The notes: generated by a model not told the origin, from the sequence alone. DNA of 64,000 nucleotides from Halovivax gelatinilyticus (GCF_024300625.1 NZ_CP101322.1:2431992-2495991), one strand, 5' to 3'; counted from the first letter of the stretch, positions 28,641 to 37,999 are shown. Numbers and translations are program-made.

Positions 28641-30284
28641 ATGCAGGAGTCCATTCCGACCGAGATGCTCCCGGACCCCACCCATCAGCCGGACCTGTTT
28701 CACGCGTTGCCGGAGTTACACTACCCGGCGGAGCTGAACGCGGCCGTCGAGATGGTAGACCGTCACGTCGAATCTGGACGGAGCGAGGCGCCGGCGATCG
28801 TATTCGAGGGAGAGACGACCACCTACGGCGAACTGGCCGCGCGCGTCGACCGACTCGCGAACGCGTTGCTCGACCTCGGCGTCGAACCGGGCGATCGGGT
28901 CTTCGTTCGCTTTCCGAACCACCCGGAGTACGTCGTGAGCTGTCTCGCCACGCAGAAGATCGGCGCGATCACCGTTCCGTCGATGAAGTTACTCAGGGCG
29001 GCCGAGATCGGATACGTCGTCGAAGATTCCGGCGCGTCGGTCGCCATCGTCTACGACGACCTCCTCGATGAACTCGAACTCGCCATGGCGGATCACGACC
29101 TCGACTCGCTCGAGGAGATCGTTGTCGCCGAAGAAACCGGCGTCGAACACGACTATCACAGCTACCACGAACGCATCGAGGCGGCCAGCCCGGAGCTTGC
29201 CGCGCCGACGACCCGGCGAGACGACCTGGCGATGCTCGCCTACACGAGCGGGACGACCGGACAGCCGAAGGGGACGGTTCACACCCACCGTCAGCTGCTC
29301 GCCATCTGTGACGGCTACGCCCGCTACTGTCTCGATCCGACGCCCGAGGACGTGTTCGCGAGCAACGCGCCCATCGCCTTCACGTTCGGCTACGGGTTCG
29401 AGGTGGCGTTCCCGCTGCGCTTTGGCGCCACGTCGGTGCTCATCGAAGACCCCACGCCGGCGGACCTCCTCGCGGCGATCGACGATCACGACGTCTCGAT
29501 GCTCGCGTCGGTTCCGACGGCGTACAACCAGCTGTTCGCCGAACACGCGGACGAACTCGAGGCCGCCGACGTCTCCTCGCTCCGTCGGGCGGTCAGCGCC
29601 GGCGAACCGCTGCCGCCGAAGACCTACGAGCAGATCGGCGAGCACCTGGGCGTCGAGGCTTCAGACGGCATCGGCTCGACGGAGATGCTACACATCTTCA
29701 TCAGCCACCGCTATCACGACGAGATGGATCCGACGGCGACCGGATTTCCCGTCCCCGGCTACGAGGCGAAAGTGATCGATCCAGATACCGGCGAGACGCT
29801 TCCGCGCGGCGAACCGGGTCTGCTCGTCATCCGCGGACCGACGGGCGTGACCTACTGGGGGAAACCGAACGAACAGGCCGACGCCATCTTCGACGGTTGG
29901 AGCGCGCCGGGCGACATCTACGTCCACCGCGAAGACGGCCGATTCGAGTACGTTTCGCGCGCCGACGATCTGATCATCACGGGCGGCAACAACGTCGCCG
30001 GTCCCGAAGTGGAAGACGTCCTCTTAGAGCGCGAAGAAGTGTTCCAGGCGGCCGTCGTCGGCGCGCCCGACGAGAAACGCGGTCAGATCGTCAAAGCGTT
30101 CGTCGTCCTGGAAGCGGGCCACGAGGCGTCACCAACACTCACCGAGGCGCTACAGGAGTACGTCAAGGGCCAGATCGCCCCCTACAAGTACCCCCGAGAG
30201 ATCGAGTACTTAGAGAAACTGCCCACGACCGAGACCGGCAAGATCCAGCGGGCGAAACTCCGCGAGCGCGAGACGGAGTCGTAA
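28641..30284 (+). CDS. AMP-forming aryl-CoA ligase, 2-aminobenzoate-CoA ligase-like
   Basis: 547 residues, complete adenylate-forming fold. P-loop YTSGTTGQPKG (201-211), the aromatic/acyl pocket FGYGFEVAFPLRFGA, the A5 motif GIGSTEMLHIF, hinge region ADDLIITGGNNVAGPEVE and the catalytic C-terminal lysine in TTETGKIQR (Lys534). The GSTEMLHIF sequence and overall style resemble benzoate- and 2-aminobenzoate-CoA ligases more than acetyl-CoA synthetase. Anthranilate from kynureninase would be the natural substrate. It is divergent from trpB. Start ATG 28641 chosen because the preceding in-frame codons are unlike the family. Confidence 0.82.
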   Translation: MQESIPTEMLPDPTHQPDLFHALPELHYPAELNAAVEMVDRHVESGRSEAPAIVFEGETTTYGELAARVDRLANALLDLGVEPGDRVFVRFPNHPEYVVSCLATQKIGAITVPSMKLLRAAEIGYVVEDSGASVAIVYDDLLDELELAMADHDLDSLEEIVVAEETGVEHDYHSYHERIEAASPELAAPTTRRDDLAMLAYTSGTTGQPKGTVHTHRQLLAICDGYARYCLDPTPEDVFASNAPIAFTFGYGFEVAFPLRFGATSVLIEDPTPADLLAAIDDHDVSMLASVPTAYNQLFAEHADELEAADVSSLRRAVSAGEPLPPKTYEQIGEHLGVEASDGIGSTEMLHIFISHRYHDEMDPTATGFPVPGYEAKVIDPDTGETLPRGEPGLLVIRGPTGVTYWGKPNEQADAIFDGWSAPGDIYVHREDGRFEYVSRADDLIITGGNNVAGPEVEDVLLEREEVFQAAVVGAPDEKRGQIVKAFVVLEAGHEASPTLTEALQEYVKGQIAPYKYPREIEYLEKLPTTETGKIQRAKLRERETES

Positions 30285-30534
30285 TTCAACCCAGCGACGT
30301 GACGCGATCGACGTCGACGCGTTCGGCTGGGGGCGGTCGTATCCATTACTGGTCTCGATTCGGTTGGACGGAAACGCACCGTCGCCGGCGGTCGATTCGT
30401 TTCGCCCGAACGCCGGACGTGTACGAACCGTCGATACGCGGCCGGATCGTGAGCGCTCTGCTGGCGACGTGTCGACCTGCACGCCGCGGATAGGCACCCC
30501 CTTACTTAGCCGGCCGACGCCGAACGCACGAGCG

Positions 30535-31827
30535 ATGATTCCATCGAGACGGCGACTCGCAGAACACCTCGTTCCCGACGAGGGGATCGAGGTCGTCGCC
30601 TACGGACGGCTCGTCGACGAGTCCGTCCGCGGTACCGTCGTGATCGGACTGACCGATCGCCGGATACTCTGTCTCGCACCCGACGGCGATCTGGTCGACG
30701 TGGATTACGCGTCGATCTGTACGATCAGGAGTTTCATCCACTCGCGACTGACGTTCGACGGCGTCGACTCGCGGCTGATCGCCGCCGCCTTCGGTCTCCT
30801 GGCGGTGGCGTTCGCGCTCGCCGGCGCCGCCCTCGCCGCGCCGTCGAATCCGACCGAGGCCAGCGGTTCCGGGCTCGCGCTGGTGGTCGTGACGATCGGG
30901 GCGACAATCGTCTCGCTCGGCGCGAGTCGTCTCACCCGATCGGAGGCCGTCGACGAGCCGGTCGGCCGTCGGTATCCACCGTTCGGTGCACTCGCTCGGT
31001 TGCTGAAGTGGGGCTGGAACGGCGGATACGGACTGGTCGCGTGGGGTGTCGATCGAGTGCGTCGGGTCGTTCCACCGGCCGCAGCCGCGCTGCGGGCGAT
31101 CGTTCGATCGCTCGCCGGGTGGACGGTGCGAATAGGATTCTGGACGCTCGCCCTCGCTCGTCGCGTCGCGACCGGCGTGTGGGTGGGGTCGAGACCGGCC
31201 CGGAGGCGAGTTCGACGGACCCTCGATCCGGTTCGCGCGCGAGTCGACCCGCCGCTCCGTCGGGCGGGTGTCGACCGTCGGTTTCGGGTCGGCGCCGACG
31301 TCGCGTCCGATGCGTGGACGTCGCTCGACCGTCGGTGTCGCACGCTCTGGCGGATCGGCCGCGAACGCGCCGCCCGCGTGCGTGTCACCGTCGCCCATCG
31401 CCCGTCGGGGCGGTCCGTCGCGAGCCGACTTCGATCGCGCGCCCGAGGTCGATCGGGTAACTCGATCCGTCGGCCGACCCTCGCGGGCGGCCTTCGATGG
31501 CTCGCCTCTGCCGCGGCGCTCGTCGCGGTACTCGCGCTGGGCGCCATCCTGCTAAACGGCACCGGGCTGACCGTCGGTCTCTTCGTTGCGCTCTCGATCG
31601 GGTGCCTCTGGCTGGCTCGAATCGCGATCCGCGGCGAATCGGATCACCGCTGGATCGAGATCTCCAGACGCCGGGAACGAGAACTGACGGTCCACACGGT
31701 CGACGGCGATTCCGTTCGACTTCTGGTCGACGAGCGCTCGTCGATCGACACCGAACTCAGCCGGCTCGCGGCGACGGCATCTCGGCCGACGGACGATCCG
31801 ACGGTTCCCGAGGTGGTCGCCGGCTAA
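30535..31827 (+). CDS. membrane protein with PH-like N-terminal domain and arginine-rich loop
   Basis: 430 residues. The first 70 residues (IEVVAYGRLVDESVRGTVVI, then LTDRRILCL) resemble a bacterial PH domain fold. Two hydrophobic segments follow (about 85-135). Next comes a roughly 180-residue, strikingly arginine-rich region, then a second pair of hydrophobic segments (about 320-365) and a second, shorter beta-rich segment (RERELTVHTVDGDSVRLLVD). Such an arginine-rich segment is unusual in an acidic haloarchaeal proteome and suggests contact with nucleic acid or acidic lipids. No family recognised. Start at ATG 30535. Confidence 0.65.
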   Translation: MIPSRRRLAEHLVPDEGIEVVAYGRLVDESVRGTVVIGLTDRRILCLAPDGDLVDVDYASICTIRSFIHSRLTFDGVDSRLIAAAFGLLAVAFALAGAALAAPSNPTEASGSGLALVVVTIGATIVSLGASRLTRSEAVDEPVGRRYPPFGALARLLKWGWNGGYGLVAWGVDRVRRVVPPAAAALRAIVRSLAGWTVRIGFWTLALARRVATGVWVGSRPARRRVRRTLDPVRARVDPPLRRAGVDRRFRVGADVASDAWTSLDRRCRTLWRIGRERAARVRVTVAHRPSGRSVASRLRSRARGRSGNSIRRPTLAGGLRWLASAAALVAVLALGAILLNGTGLTVGLFVALSIGCLWLARIAIRGESDHRWIEISRRRERELTVHTVDGDSVRLLVDERSSIDTELSRLAATASRPTDDPTVPEVVAG

Positions 31828-32201
31828 CGGCATCTCCGACGGCGTCGCTCGGTTCGAATCGAATCGGTCGATTACCGCGGAGCGCTCGTCTCGCCCCGGA
31901 TTCGATCGTCGAACCGGGTCGAGGTGCGTTTCGCTCGTCGGTGATCGTCGAACGACGTTCCGAGGCAGATGCGACTGGCGACGGCACGTAACGGAGCGAG
32001 TCTGGAGCGACTTCGACCGATTGGCAACGGACGTCGGGTGAACTGATGGTCGATCGTAGCGATTCACTCGCACAAATACATCCGATCGGACGTAGGTATT
32101 TTACAGAACTTCCTTCAATTTTGGCACTCTCTAGGTGATACGTTGGTCTCCTTTTGCATTTGACCGGAATCCTTTTTGAACAGTCGTTCTATTGTGGGGT
32201 G
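31828..32201. other. intergenic region upstream of the ABC transporter binding protein
   Basis: About 370 bases. The first half has only short antisense frames with arginine- and serine-rich translations typical of noncoding GC-rich DNA. The last 100 bases are AT-rich, with TATTTTACAG near 32097 and TTTTTGAACAG near 32173; either may be the promoter of the binding-protein gene. Nothing else is seen. Confidence 0.4.
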
Positions 32202-33428
32202 ATGGCAAACGACACATCACGGACGCCGGTCGCTGGCGTTCGGCGTCGAACGATGCTGAAGGGGACAGGCGTTGCCGGCGTCTCGATGCTCGCCGGCTGT
32301 CTCGGTGGAGACGATGACGGCATTACGATCGGTGCCCTGCAGCCACTATCGGGTAATTTCGCGGCGTGGGGCGCCGCCCACGAGGCCGGTCTTGAGTTCG
32401 CCGTCGACGAGGTCAACGAGGAAGGATTTCTCGACGAGGAGGTGACCGTCGAATCCACCGATACGGAAAGCGATGCAGGCGACGCCGCGACGGCGTTTCG
32501 CCGTTTCGTCGAGGAAGACGGAGCCGTCGGCATTACGGGACCGGTCTCGAGCGACGTGGGGGTCCGGACGGCCCAGATCGCCGAAGAACTCGAGACGCCG
32601 ATGGTCTTACACATGGCGGGGACCCACCAGCTTCACACCACCCAATCGCAGTACTCGTTTCGGCTCGGATCGCTTCCCGCCCCGATGGACTTACAGCCCC
32701 AGGCCGACCTCATCGAGGAACGAGGTTACGAAACGATCGGTGCGATCGTCGCCGACTACGAGTGGGGGCGGACGGTCGAAGACCAGATCGAGGAACTGTT
32801 TCCGGCAGGAATCGACCTGACGGTCGAGGTTACCCCGCTCGGGGAGAGCGAGTTCACCCCGTACCTGCGGGATATGCCCGACGACCTGGACCTGCTCGTC
32901 GCCACCGGCCACCCACCGGGTTCCATCTCGATCCACGCACAATCCCGTGAGATCGGGTTAGAACACGAGCTGACGACGGGGGCCGGGTTGCCACCGAACG
33001 TGATATACGAGGCACTCGGTGAGCACGCAGAGACGTTCGCACACCTTCACGTAACGGACGTCTACGGGGATGCGTTCGCCGACGTGGCGAGTCGGTTCGC
33101 CGACGAACGCGGCGAACAGATGTCGACCCACGAAGGATACGGCTACATCGCCGGGCGCGTCTTCGCCGAAGCGATCGACACGGCCGACTCGACGGATTCG
33201 ACGGAGATCGCGGCCGCGATTCGCGATATCGAGTACGAGACGATCCTGGCGAACCCGCTCCGGTACAACGACTGGGGCGAGATCGACGACGTAAGCGCCT
33301 TCTTTAGTACGCTACACGAGGGCGGACCGGAGTACTTCCCGGACGGGGACTTCCACTTAGAAGAAGAGTACCAGAGCGATCCGATGTCGGCCGACCTCGT
33401 CGAACCGCTCGTCGACGACGAGCGGTAG
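32202..33428 (+). CDS. branched-chain amino acid-type ABC transporter substrate-binding lipoprotein
   Basis: 408 residues. Twin-arginine signal with RRR (14-16) and lipobox LAGC (Cys33). The mature part is a type I periplasmic-binding fold of the LivJ/AmiC type: ITIGALQPLSGNFAAWGAAH, GITGPVSSDVGVRTAQIAEE and the hinge segment GAIVADYEWGRTVEDQ. LivJ-type proteins bind amino acids, amides, urea or aromatic acids. It faces the livF/livG pair convergently and must work with the permeases at 35129-37110. Ligand unknown; given the neighbourhood, an aromatic amino acid or aminobenzoate is a possibility. Confidence 0.88.
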   Translation: MANDTSRTPVAGVRRRTMLKGTGVAGVSMLAGCLGGDDDGITIGALQPLSGNFAAWGAAHEAGLEFAVDEVNEEGFLDEEVTVESTDTESDAGDAATAFRRFVEEDGAVGITGPVSSDVGVRTAQIAEELETPMVLHMAGTHQLHTTQSQYSFRLGSLPAPMDLQPQADLIEERGYETIGAIVADYEWGRTVEDQIEELFPAGIDLTVEVTPLGESEFTPYLRDMPDDLDLLVATGHPPGSISIHAQSREIGLEHELTTGAGLPPNVIYEALGEHAETFAHLHVTDVYGDAFADVASRFADERGEQMSTHEGYGYIAGRVFAEAIDTADSTDSTEIAAAIRDIEYETILANPLRYNDWGEIDDVSAFFSTLHEGGPEYFPDGDFHLEEEYQSDPMSADLVEPLVDDER

Positions 33429-33508
33429 TGTCGACCGAAACGGTGTCCTCGTTGAACCGTAAACTGTCGCCTCTCTGATCCGAAAACCGTCTTCTCGTTG
33501 AATCGTGG

Positions 33509-34219
33509 TTACTTACGCAGGTACGCGTTTCGCACTCGATCGCTCTCGAGGAGCGTGGCTGCGTCATCGGCTGCAACGATACGGCCGTTCTCGATCACGT
33601 ACGCGCGTTCGGCCAGTTCGAGCGCCTTGTGTACGTGCTGTTCGGTGAGCAGTATCGTGATCTCCTCGCTGATCTCGGATACCTTTTCGAAGACGCGCTC
33701 GACGAGTTGCGGTGCGAGTCCGACCGACAGTTCGTCCAGCGCGAGGACGCTGGGTTTCGCCATGAGTCCACGTCCGATCGCGAGCATCTGCTGTTCGCCG
33801 CCGCTCAACGTCCCGGCGCGCTGTTGGCGTCGCTCTCCGAGGACCGGAAAGAGGTCGTATACCTCCCTTGCAGTACGTTCTCGCTCGGATCGCTGGGTGT
33901 ACGCGCCCATTTCTAAATTCTCCGCAACGGTCATTTCGGTGAAGAGGTTGCGGGCTTCGGGAACCTGGACGAACCCACGTTTGACGATTTGATCGGGCCG
34001 CAACGCCGACCCATCCTCTCCGAAGAGGGTGATCGACCCGTCTTCGATCGAGTGTAATCCCGAGAGAACCTGTAACAGCGTCGTCTTCCCGGCGCCATTT
34101 GGCCCGACGAGCGCGACGACTCGATCGGACTCGGTTATCTCGATCGAGACGTCCCACAACACCTGGAGATCGCCGTAGTAGACGTCGATATTCTCCGCTC
34201 GAATCAGCGACTCGGTCAT
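33509..34219 (-). CDS. livF: ABC transporter ATPase, LivF type
   Basis: 236 residues. Walker A is GPNGAGKTT (39-47), the signature LSGGEQQ and Walker B VLALDELSVGL, followed by the switch histidine in LLTEQHVH. Length and VQVPEARNLFTEMTVAENL segment are typical of LivF. The ATG overlaps the livG stop by four bases, so the two ATPases are translationally coupled. It energises import through the LivHM channel at 35129-37110. Confidence 0.92.
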   Translation of the reverse strand: MTESLIRAENIDVYYGDLQVLWDVSIEITESDRVVALVGPNGAGKTTLLQVLSGLHSIEDGSITLFGEDGSALRPDQIVKRGFVQVPEARNLFTEMTVAENLEMGAYTQRSERERTAREVYDLFPVLGERRQQRAGTLSGGEQQMLAIGRGLMAKPSVLALDELSVGLAPQLVERVFEKVSEISEEITILLTEQHVHKALELAERAYVIENGRIVAADDAATLLESDRVRNAYLRK

Positions 34220-34938
34220 ACGCCACCTCCGAGATACGCCTCGAGAACGCGTTCGTTTTGCTGGATTGCCGACGGTTTGCCGTCGGCGATGAGCGATCCC
34301 TCGTTGAGAACGAGCAGGCGGTCTGTCGTTCCCATGATCGCCTCGACGACGTGTTCGATCCACAGCACCGAGATGCCGAGTTCGTCCCGGATCCGTTCGA
34401 TTGTCGCCGTGAGCTCGTCGATCTCCGCCGGCGTCAGTCCACTCCCGATCTCGTCTAAGAGCAACAGTTTCGGGTCGCACGCGAGCGCCCGGGCGAGTTC
34501 GACGTGCTTTCGCTGGGCCATTGGTAACTCGTGAGCGTCGGTCTCCGCCTGTCCGTCGAGTCCAACGAACTCGATCATTCGATGTGCGTGATCGGTCGCC
34601 TCGTCGATCGATCGAGTAGCCTCCGCACCGAAGACGGCCCCGGTGAGAACGTTCTCGAGGACGGTCGACTCGTCGAAGGTCCGAACGATCTGGAACGTTC
34701 GAACGATGCCGTGGCCACAGATCTCGTTGGGTTTCGACCCGGTGATCGTCGTTCCGTCGAATCGAACGGTCCCGGAATCCGGGGTGTAGATTCCGTTGAT
34801 GACGTTGAAGAGTGTCGTCTTTCCGGCGCCGTTTGGCCCGATCAATCCGACGATCTCCGCGTCACCGACTGAAACACTCACGTCGTCGACGGCCACGAGT
34901 CCGCCGAATGTCTTGGTGACACCGGAGAGTTCGAGCAT
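34216..34938 (-). CDS. livG: ABC transporter ATPase, LivG type, with altered signature motif
   Basis: 240 residues from ATG 34938. Walker A GPNGAGKTT is intact, Q-loop and Walker B (LLLLDEIGSGL) are present, and the switch region is VLWIEHVVEAIM. The signature normally LPYGQQRR-like in LivG reads LPMAQRKHVE here, losing the glycine of the LSGGQ-type motif. Other Liv family markers (NVINGIYTPDSG) are normal. Upstream it shares a 190-base divergent promoter region with livH. Works with LivF as the ATPase pair. Confidence 0.9.
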   Translation of the reverse strand: MLELSGVTKTFGGLVAVDDVSVSVGDAEIVGLIGPNGAGKTTLFNVINGIYTPDSGTVRFDGTTITGSKPNEICGHGIVRTFQIVRTFDESTVLENVLTGAVFGAEATRSIDEATDHAHRMIEFVGLDGQAETDAHELPMAQRKHVELARALACDPKLLLLDEIGSGLTPAEIDELTATIERIRDELGISVLWIEHVVEAIMGTTDRLLVLNEGSLIADGKPSAIQQNERVLEAYLGGGV

Positions 34939-35128
34939 AGCGAGGCGAAAACGCTCGACCACCAAATAGTTTTTTGCGATATATCGCCCTGGCGTCCCGA
35001 TCGGGCCGACGCGGCAAATTCCGACGAACCACACCCTGTTCCGTTCTCGTTGGATAATTTCGGCGTGCTAGTAATATGCATATTTCGGTAAAGTATAAGC
35101 ACCGGTCGGCGAAAGTACCCGGAAGTTG
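34939..35128. promoter_or_regulatory. divergent promoter region of livGF and livHM
   Basis: 190 AT-rich bases between the two transcription units. Towards livG (minus strand) lies the box CGCAAAAAACTATTT, about 30-45 bases from its ATG. Towards livH (plus strand) GTAAAGTATAAGC lies about 30-40 bases upstream of ATG 35129. The region also has TATGCATATTT near 35074. A single regulator could control all four transport genes from here. Confidence 0.5.
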
Positions 35129-35986
35129 ATGGAGGTCCTCACACTCGCCGAAATCGCCGTCGATGCCCTCGCGAGAGGGTTGTTGTTCGCCCTCCTCGGT
35201 GCCGGAATAACGCTGGTGTTCGGGCTCGGTAACGTGTTGAACCTCTCACTCGGGGTCTTCGCCGTCATCGCCGTCATCGTCGGGAGCGAACTGGTCCCGG
35301 TGGTGCCAAACGCCGCCATCGCGGCGATCTGTGGCATCGTTGCCGTCGCCGCACTCGGCCTGGCGACGGACCGCGCCCTCCTCTCGAGCGTCTATCGATC
35401 CGACGGCGAAGAACGCATTCTACTCGGGATTTTCGTCACGCTCGGACTGGCCATCATGCTCGACGGCCTGTTGTACGCCGAATACCCGCTCCAGTACGGG
35501 ATCCCCCACGGCGTCGACACCATGACCGTCGCCGGCGTGATGATTCGTGGATCGTCGTTGGTGGTTATCGTCGTCGCCGCTTCGATCCTGCTCGCCTTAT
35601 TTTTGTTTCTCCGTCGGACGACCCTCGGCAATGCGACACGCACGATCTTCCAGGACGAGACCGGTGCGCTTCTCTGTGGGATCAATCCCCGTCGAATTCG
35701 GAGCCTGATTTTCGTTCTTAGCGTTTCGCTCGCCGGGGTTGCCGGTATTCTCTGGAGCCTTCAATCGACCGTCGGCGCCGAATCGGCCTTCGAATTTACC
35801 ATCTACGCGATCATCGTCTCCATCGTTGGCGGCGTCAGAAACATCGAAGGGACCATCGTCGCGGGCCTGTTGCTCGGCTTTATAAGCGTCTTCGGAAACT
35901 ACTTTATCGGCTCGTACGAGGCGATGATCCTGTTGTTCGCATTCGCCGTCGCCGTGCTGATTATTCGACCGGAGGAGGTTGCATGA
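35129..35986 (+). CDS. livH: ABC transporter permease, LivH type
   Basis: 285 residues with about eight hydrophobic helices. LivH hallmarks are GLLFALLGAGITLVFGLGNV at the N-terminus and the conserved GGVRNIEGTIVAGLLLG near the C-terminus. It forms half of the membrane channel of a high-affinity amino-acid-type importer. ATG 35129 is preferred over TTG 35126. Its stop overlaps the livM start by four bases (ATGA). Confidence 0.92.
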   Translation: MEVLTLAEIAVDALARGLLFALLGAGITLVFGLGNVLNLSLGVFAVIAVIVGSELVPVVPNAAIAAICGIVAVAALGLATDRALLSSVYRSDGEERILLGIFVTLGLAIMLDGLLYAEYPLQYGIPHGVDTMTVAGVMIRGSSLVVIVVAASILLALFLFLRRTTLGNATRTIFQDETGALLCGINPRRIRSLIFVLSVSLAGVAGILWSLQSTVGAESAFEFTIYAIIVSIVGGVRNIEGTIVAGLLLGFISVFGNYFIGSYEAMILLFAFAVAVLIIRPEEVA

Positions 35987-37110
35987 CCGACGAGACACCG
36001 GCATCCGGTCCCGATGAGTCAGACCCGTCGCGTGAGACTCCCTCCACCAGTCCCGCTTCGGATTCCCGTACCGAGCGTGCTGGCTGGGGTCCGCTCGAAC
36101 GGGTCCACGAGGCGCTCGACCCGTACGCCGATATCGCGCTCGGCGTGCTCATTCTCGCCATTCTCCCGCAGCTGATCGTCGAGGCAGGAACGACGTACCA
36201 GGCCCGACTCCTCACCCTCTTTCTGACGTTCGCATTATTCGTGGTCGCCCTGAACATCGTCTTCGGTCACACCGACCAGCTGTTTCTCTTCGTCGGGGCG
36301 CTGGCGGGAATCGGGGCCTACACGACGGCGCTGCTCGCAGAGGCGGTCGGCGTCTCAGCGTGGCTATTTCTCCCGGTCGGCGGCCTCGCCGCTGGCCTAC
36401 TCGGCATGCTCGTCAGTTACATTTCGGCCCGCCGAGGCATGACGGTGATCGTTATCGCTATTCTCACACTCAGTCTCCAACTCGCGATCATGGAGTTCTT
36501 CGTCGGGGCTCGGACCATTACGGAGGGAAGTACGGGCTTTTTCTTCGCCGACCTCGAGCTGACGCTCCTTACGGAAACGGTCGGATTTGAACGATACGTC
36601 GCTCACTATTACGTCCTGTTAGCGTTCCTGGCCGCGCTCTTGATCCTGTACCGGACACTGATGACGTCGAAGTACGGTCTCGCGTTCACGGCTATTCGTC
36701 AAGACGAAGTGGCCGCCGAATCGATCGGGATCGACGTCGTCTGGTACAAGACGATGGCCGGCTTTCTCGCCGCGATGTGTATCGGCCTCGTCGGTCCGCT
36801 GTACGCCCACGGGGAGGGATGGATCGAACCGTCGATGTTCGCGTTCGACACGATCGACGTCCTCGTGTTGATCATGCTGGTCATCGGGGGAATGCGGACG
36901 ACTTGGGGACCGATCGTCGGCGCTGGCGTGATCATCTACCTCGAAGAGCAACTCCACGCTGCCGGCCAGTGGCGAATGTCGATCCTCGGCCTGCTGTTGA
37001 TCGTGCTCTTTCTGTACTTCAGGGAGGGGATCGTCCCGAAAACCCGTGAACTTCGGGAGTCGGACGTCTGGACCCGCGGACTCCCTGCTATCGTCGACCG
37101 ATTCCGGTGA
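35983..37110 (+). CDS. livM: ABC transporter permease, LivM type
   Basis: 375 residues. A hydrophilic N-terminal extension of about 45 residues, rich in Ser, Pro and acidic residues, precedes the membrane core. LivM family features follow: ALNIVFGHTDQLFLFVGALAG, the EAA-like cytoplasmic loop GLAFTAIRQDEVAAESIGI and GGMRTTWGPIVGAGVIIYLEE. With LivH it makes the transmembrane pathway. Overlap with livH shows coupling. The N-terminal extension is longer than in bacterial LivM. Confidence 0.92.
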   Translation: MTDETPASGPDESDPSRETPSTSPASDSRTERAGWGPLERVHEALDPYADIALGVLILAILPQLIVEAGTTYQARLLTLFLTFALFVVALNIVFGHTDQLFLFVGALAGIGAYTTALLAEAVGVSAWLFLPVGGLAAGLLGMLVSYISARRGMTVIVIAILTLSLQLAIMEFFVGARTITEGSTGFFFADLELTLLTETVGFERYVAHYYVLLAFLAALLILYRTLMTSKYGLAFTAIRQDEVAAESIGIDVVWYKTMAGFLAAMCIGLVGPLYAHGEGWIEPSMFAFDTIDVLVLIMLVIGGMRTTWGPIVGAGVIIYLEEQLHAAGQWRMSILGLLLIVLFLYFREGIVPKTRELRESDVWTRGLPAIVDRFR

Positions 37111-37270
37111 GGATCACTCGGCGCACAGCGATAGTTCCAGACAGCGTGTTCTCCAATGCGTGAACGGCTGATGGCAGTTCGCTGGTCGAATTAGCACGTC
37201 GAGACCGCGGCGGTAACAACAGAAAGCGGTGTGGTCTTCGTCTGTTCGGTCACGCGCCGCGTTGAGACAG

Positions 37271-37999
37271 TTACTCTCCTCCCATCTCGCCCACGCTGCT
37301 GGGCGTCGTGGCGTCTGCCTGTTGCCGGGTCGTGACGAACTCGGTGAAGTTATCGAAGACGAGTTTCGCGTTCGTCGCGCGTCGATAGTTCTCGTCGGTG
37401 ATCCCGTCGAGAACGGCCTCGCGACGGTCGGGCTCTAGGTCTTTTTCGGCCGTCAGGTCGCGGGCGCTTTGTGCGTCGTACTCGGGGTGAAACTGCACGC
37501 CGAAGACGGACCCGGCCCGGTAGGCGTGATTCGAGTACTCGTTTCTGGCGAGCTCGGTGGCGTCGGGCGGAAGCTCGACGACCGCGTCGGAGTGGGTCGT
37601 AAACGCGAGAAACCGCTCGTCGATGCCCTCGAAGAGGATCGACTCGTCGGTCGCGCGCTCGATCTCGTTGTACCCGATCTCGTAGGCGCCCATGTTGGCG
37701 ACCTCGCCGCCGAGGACGTCGGCCAGTAGCTGGTGTCCCCAGCAGATGCCGAGACAGGCCAGCCCGCGTTCGATCGCGCCGTCGACCCACGCCTTCGTCT
37801 CGTCGATCCAGGCTTCGTCCCAGTAGACCGACGATCGCGACCCAGTGACGACGACGCCGTCGAAGTCGTACGTCTGCGGTAGCGACCCCGTCGTCACGTC
37901 GAACTCCGCGAGCGAAGCAGACAGCTCGCGTCGGAAGTTTCGCGGGACGTTTTCGTCCCCGTGACTGGCGTCGAGCATCGCGAGTCGCGGACGTCGCAT
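37271..37999 (-). CDS. class I glutamine amidotransferase domain protein
   Basis: 242 residues. The glutaminase triad is present: Cys86 in LGICWGHQLLA and His171-x-Glu173 in GVQFHPEYD. There is no partner synthetase domain, so it resembles stand-alone GATase proteins annotated as GMP synthase-like or gamma-glutamyl peptide hydrolases. It might hydrolyse glutamine or gamma-glutamyl compounds. It converges on livM with a 160-base gap. Specific role unknown. Confidence 0.88.
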   Translation of the reverse strand: MRRPRLAMLDASHGDENVPRNFRRELSASLAEFDVTTGSLPQTYDFDGVVVTGSRSSVYWDEAWIDETKAWVDGAIERGLACLGICWGHQLLADVLGGEVANMGAYEIGYNEIERATDESILFEGIDERFLAFTTHSDAVVELPPDATELARNEYSNHAYRAGSVFGVQFHPEYDAQSARDLTAEKDLEPDRREAVLDGITDENYRRATNAKLVFDNFTEFVTTRQQADATTPSSVGEMGGE

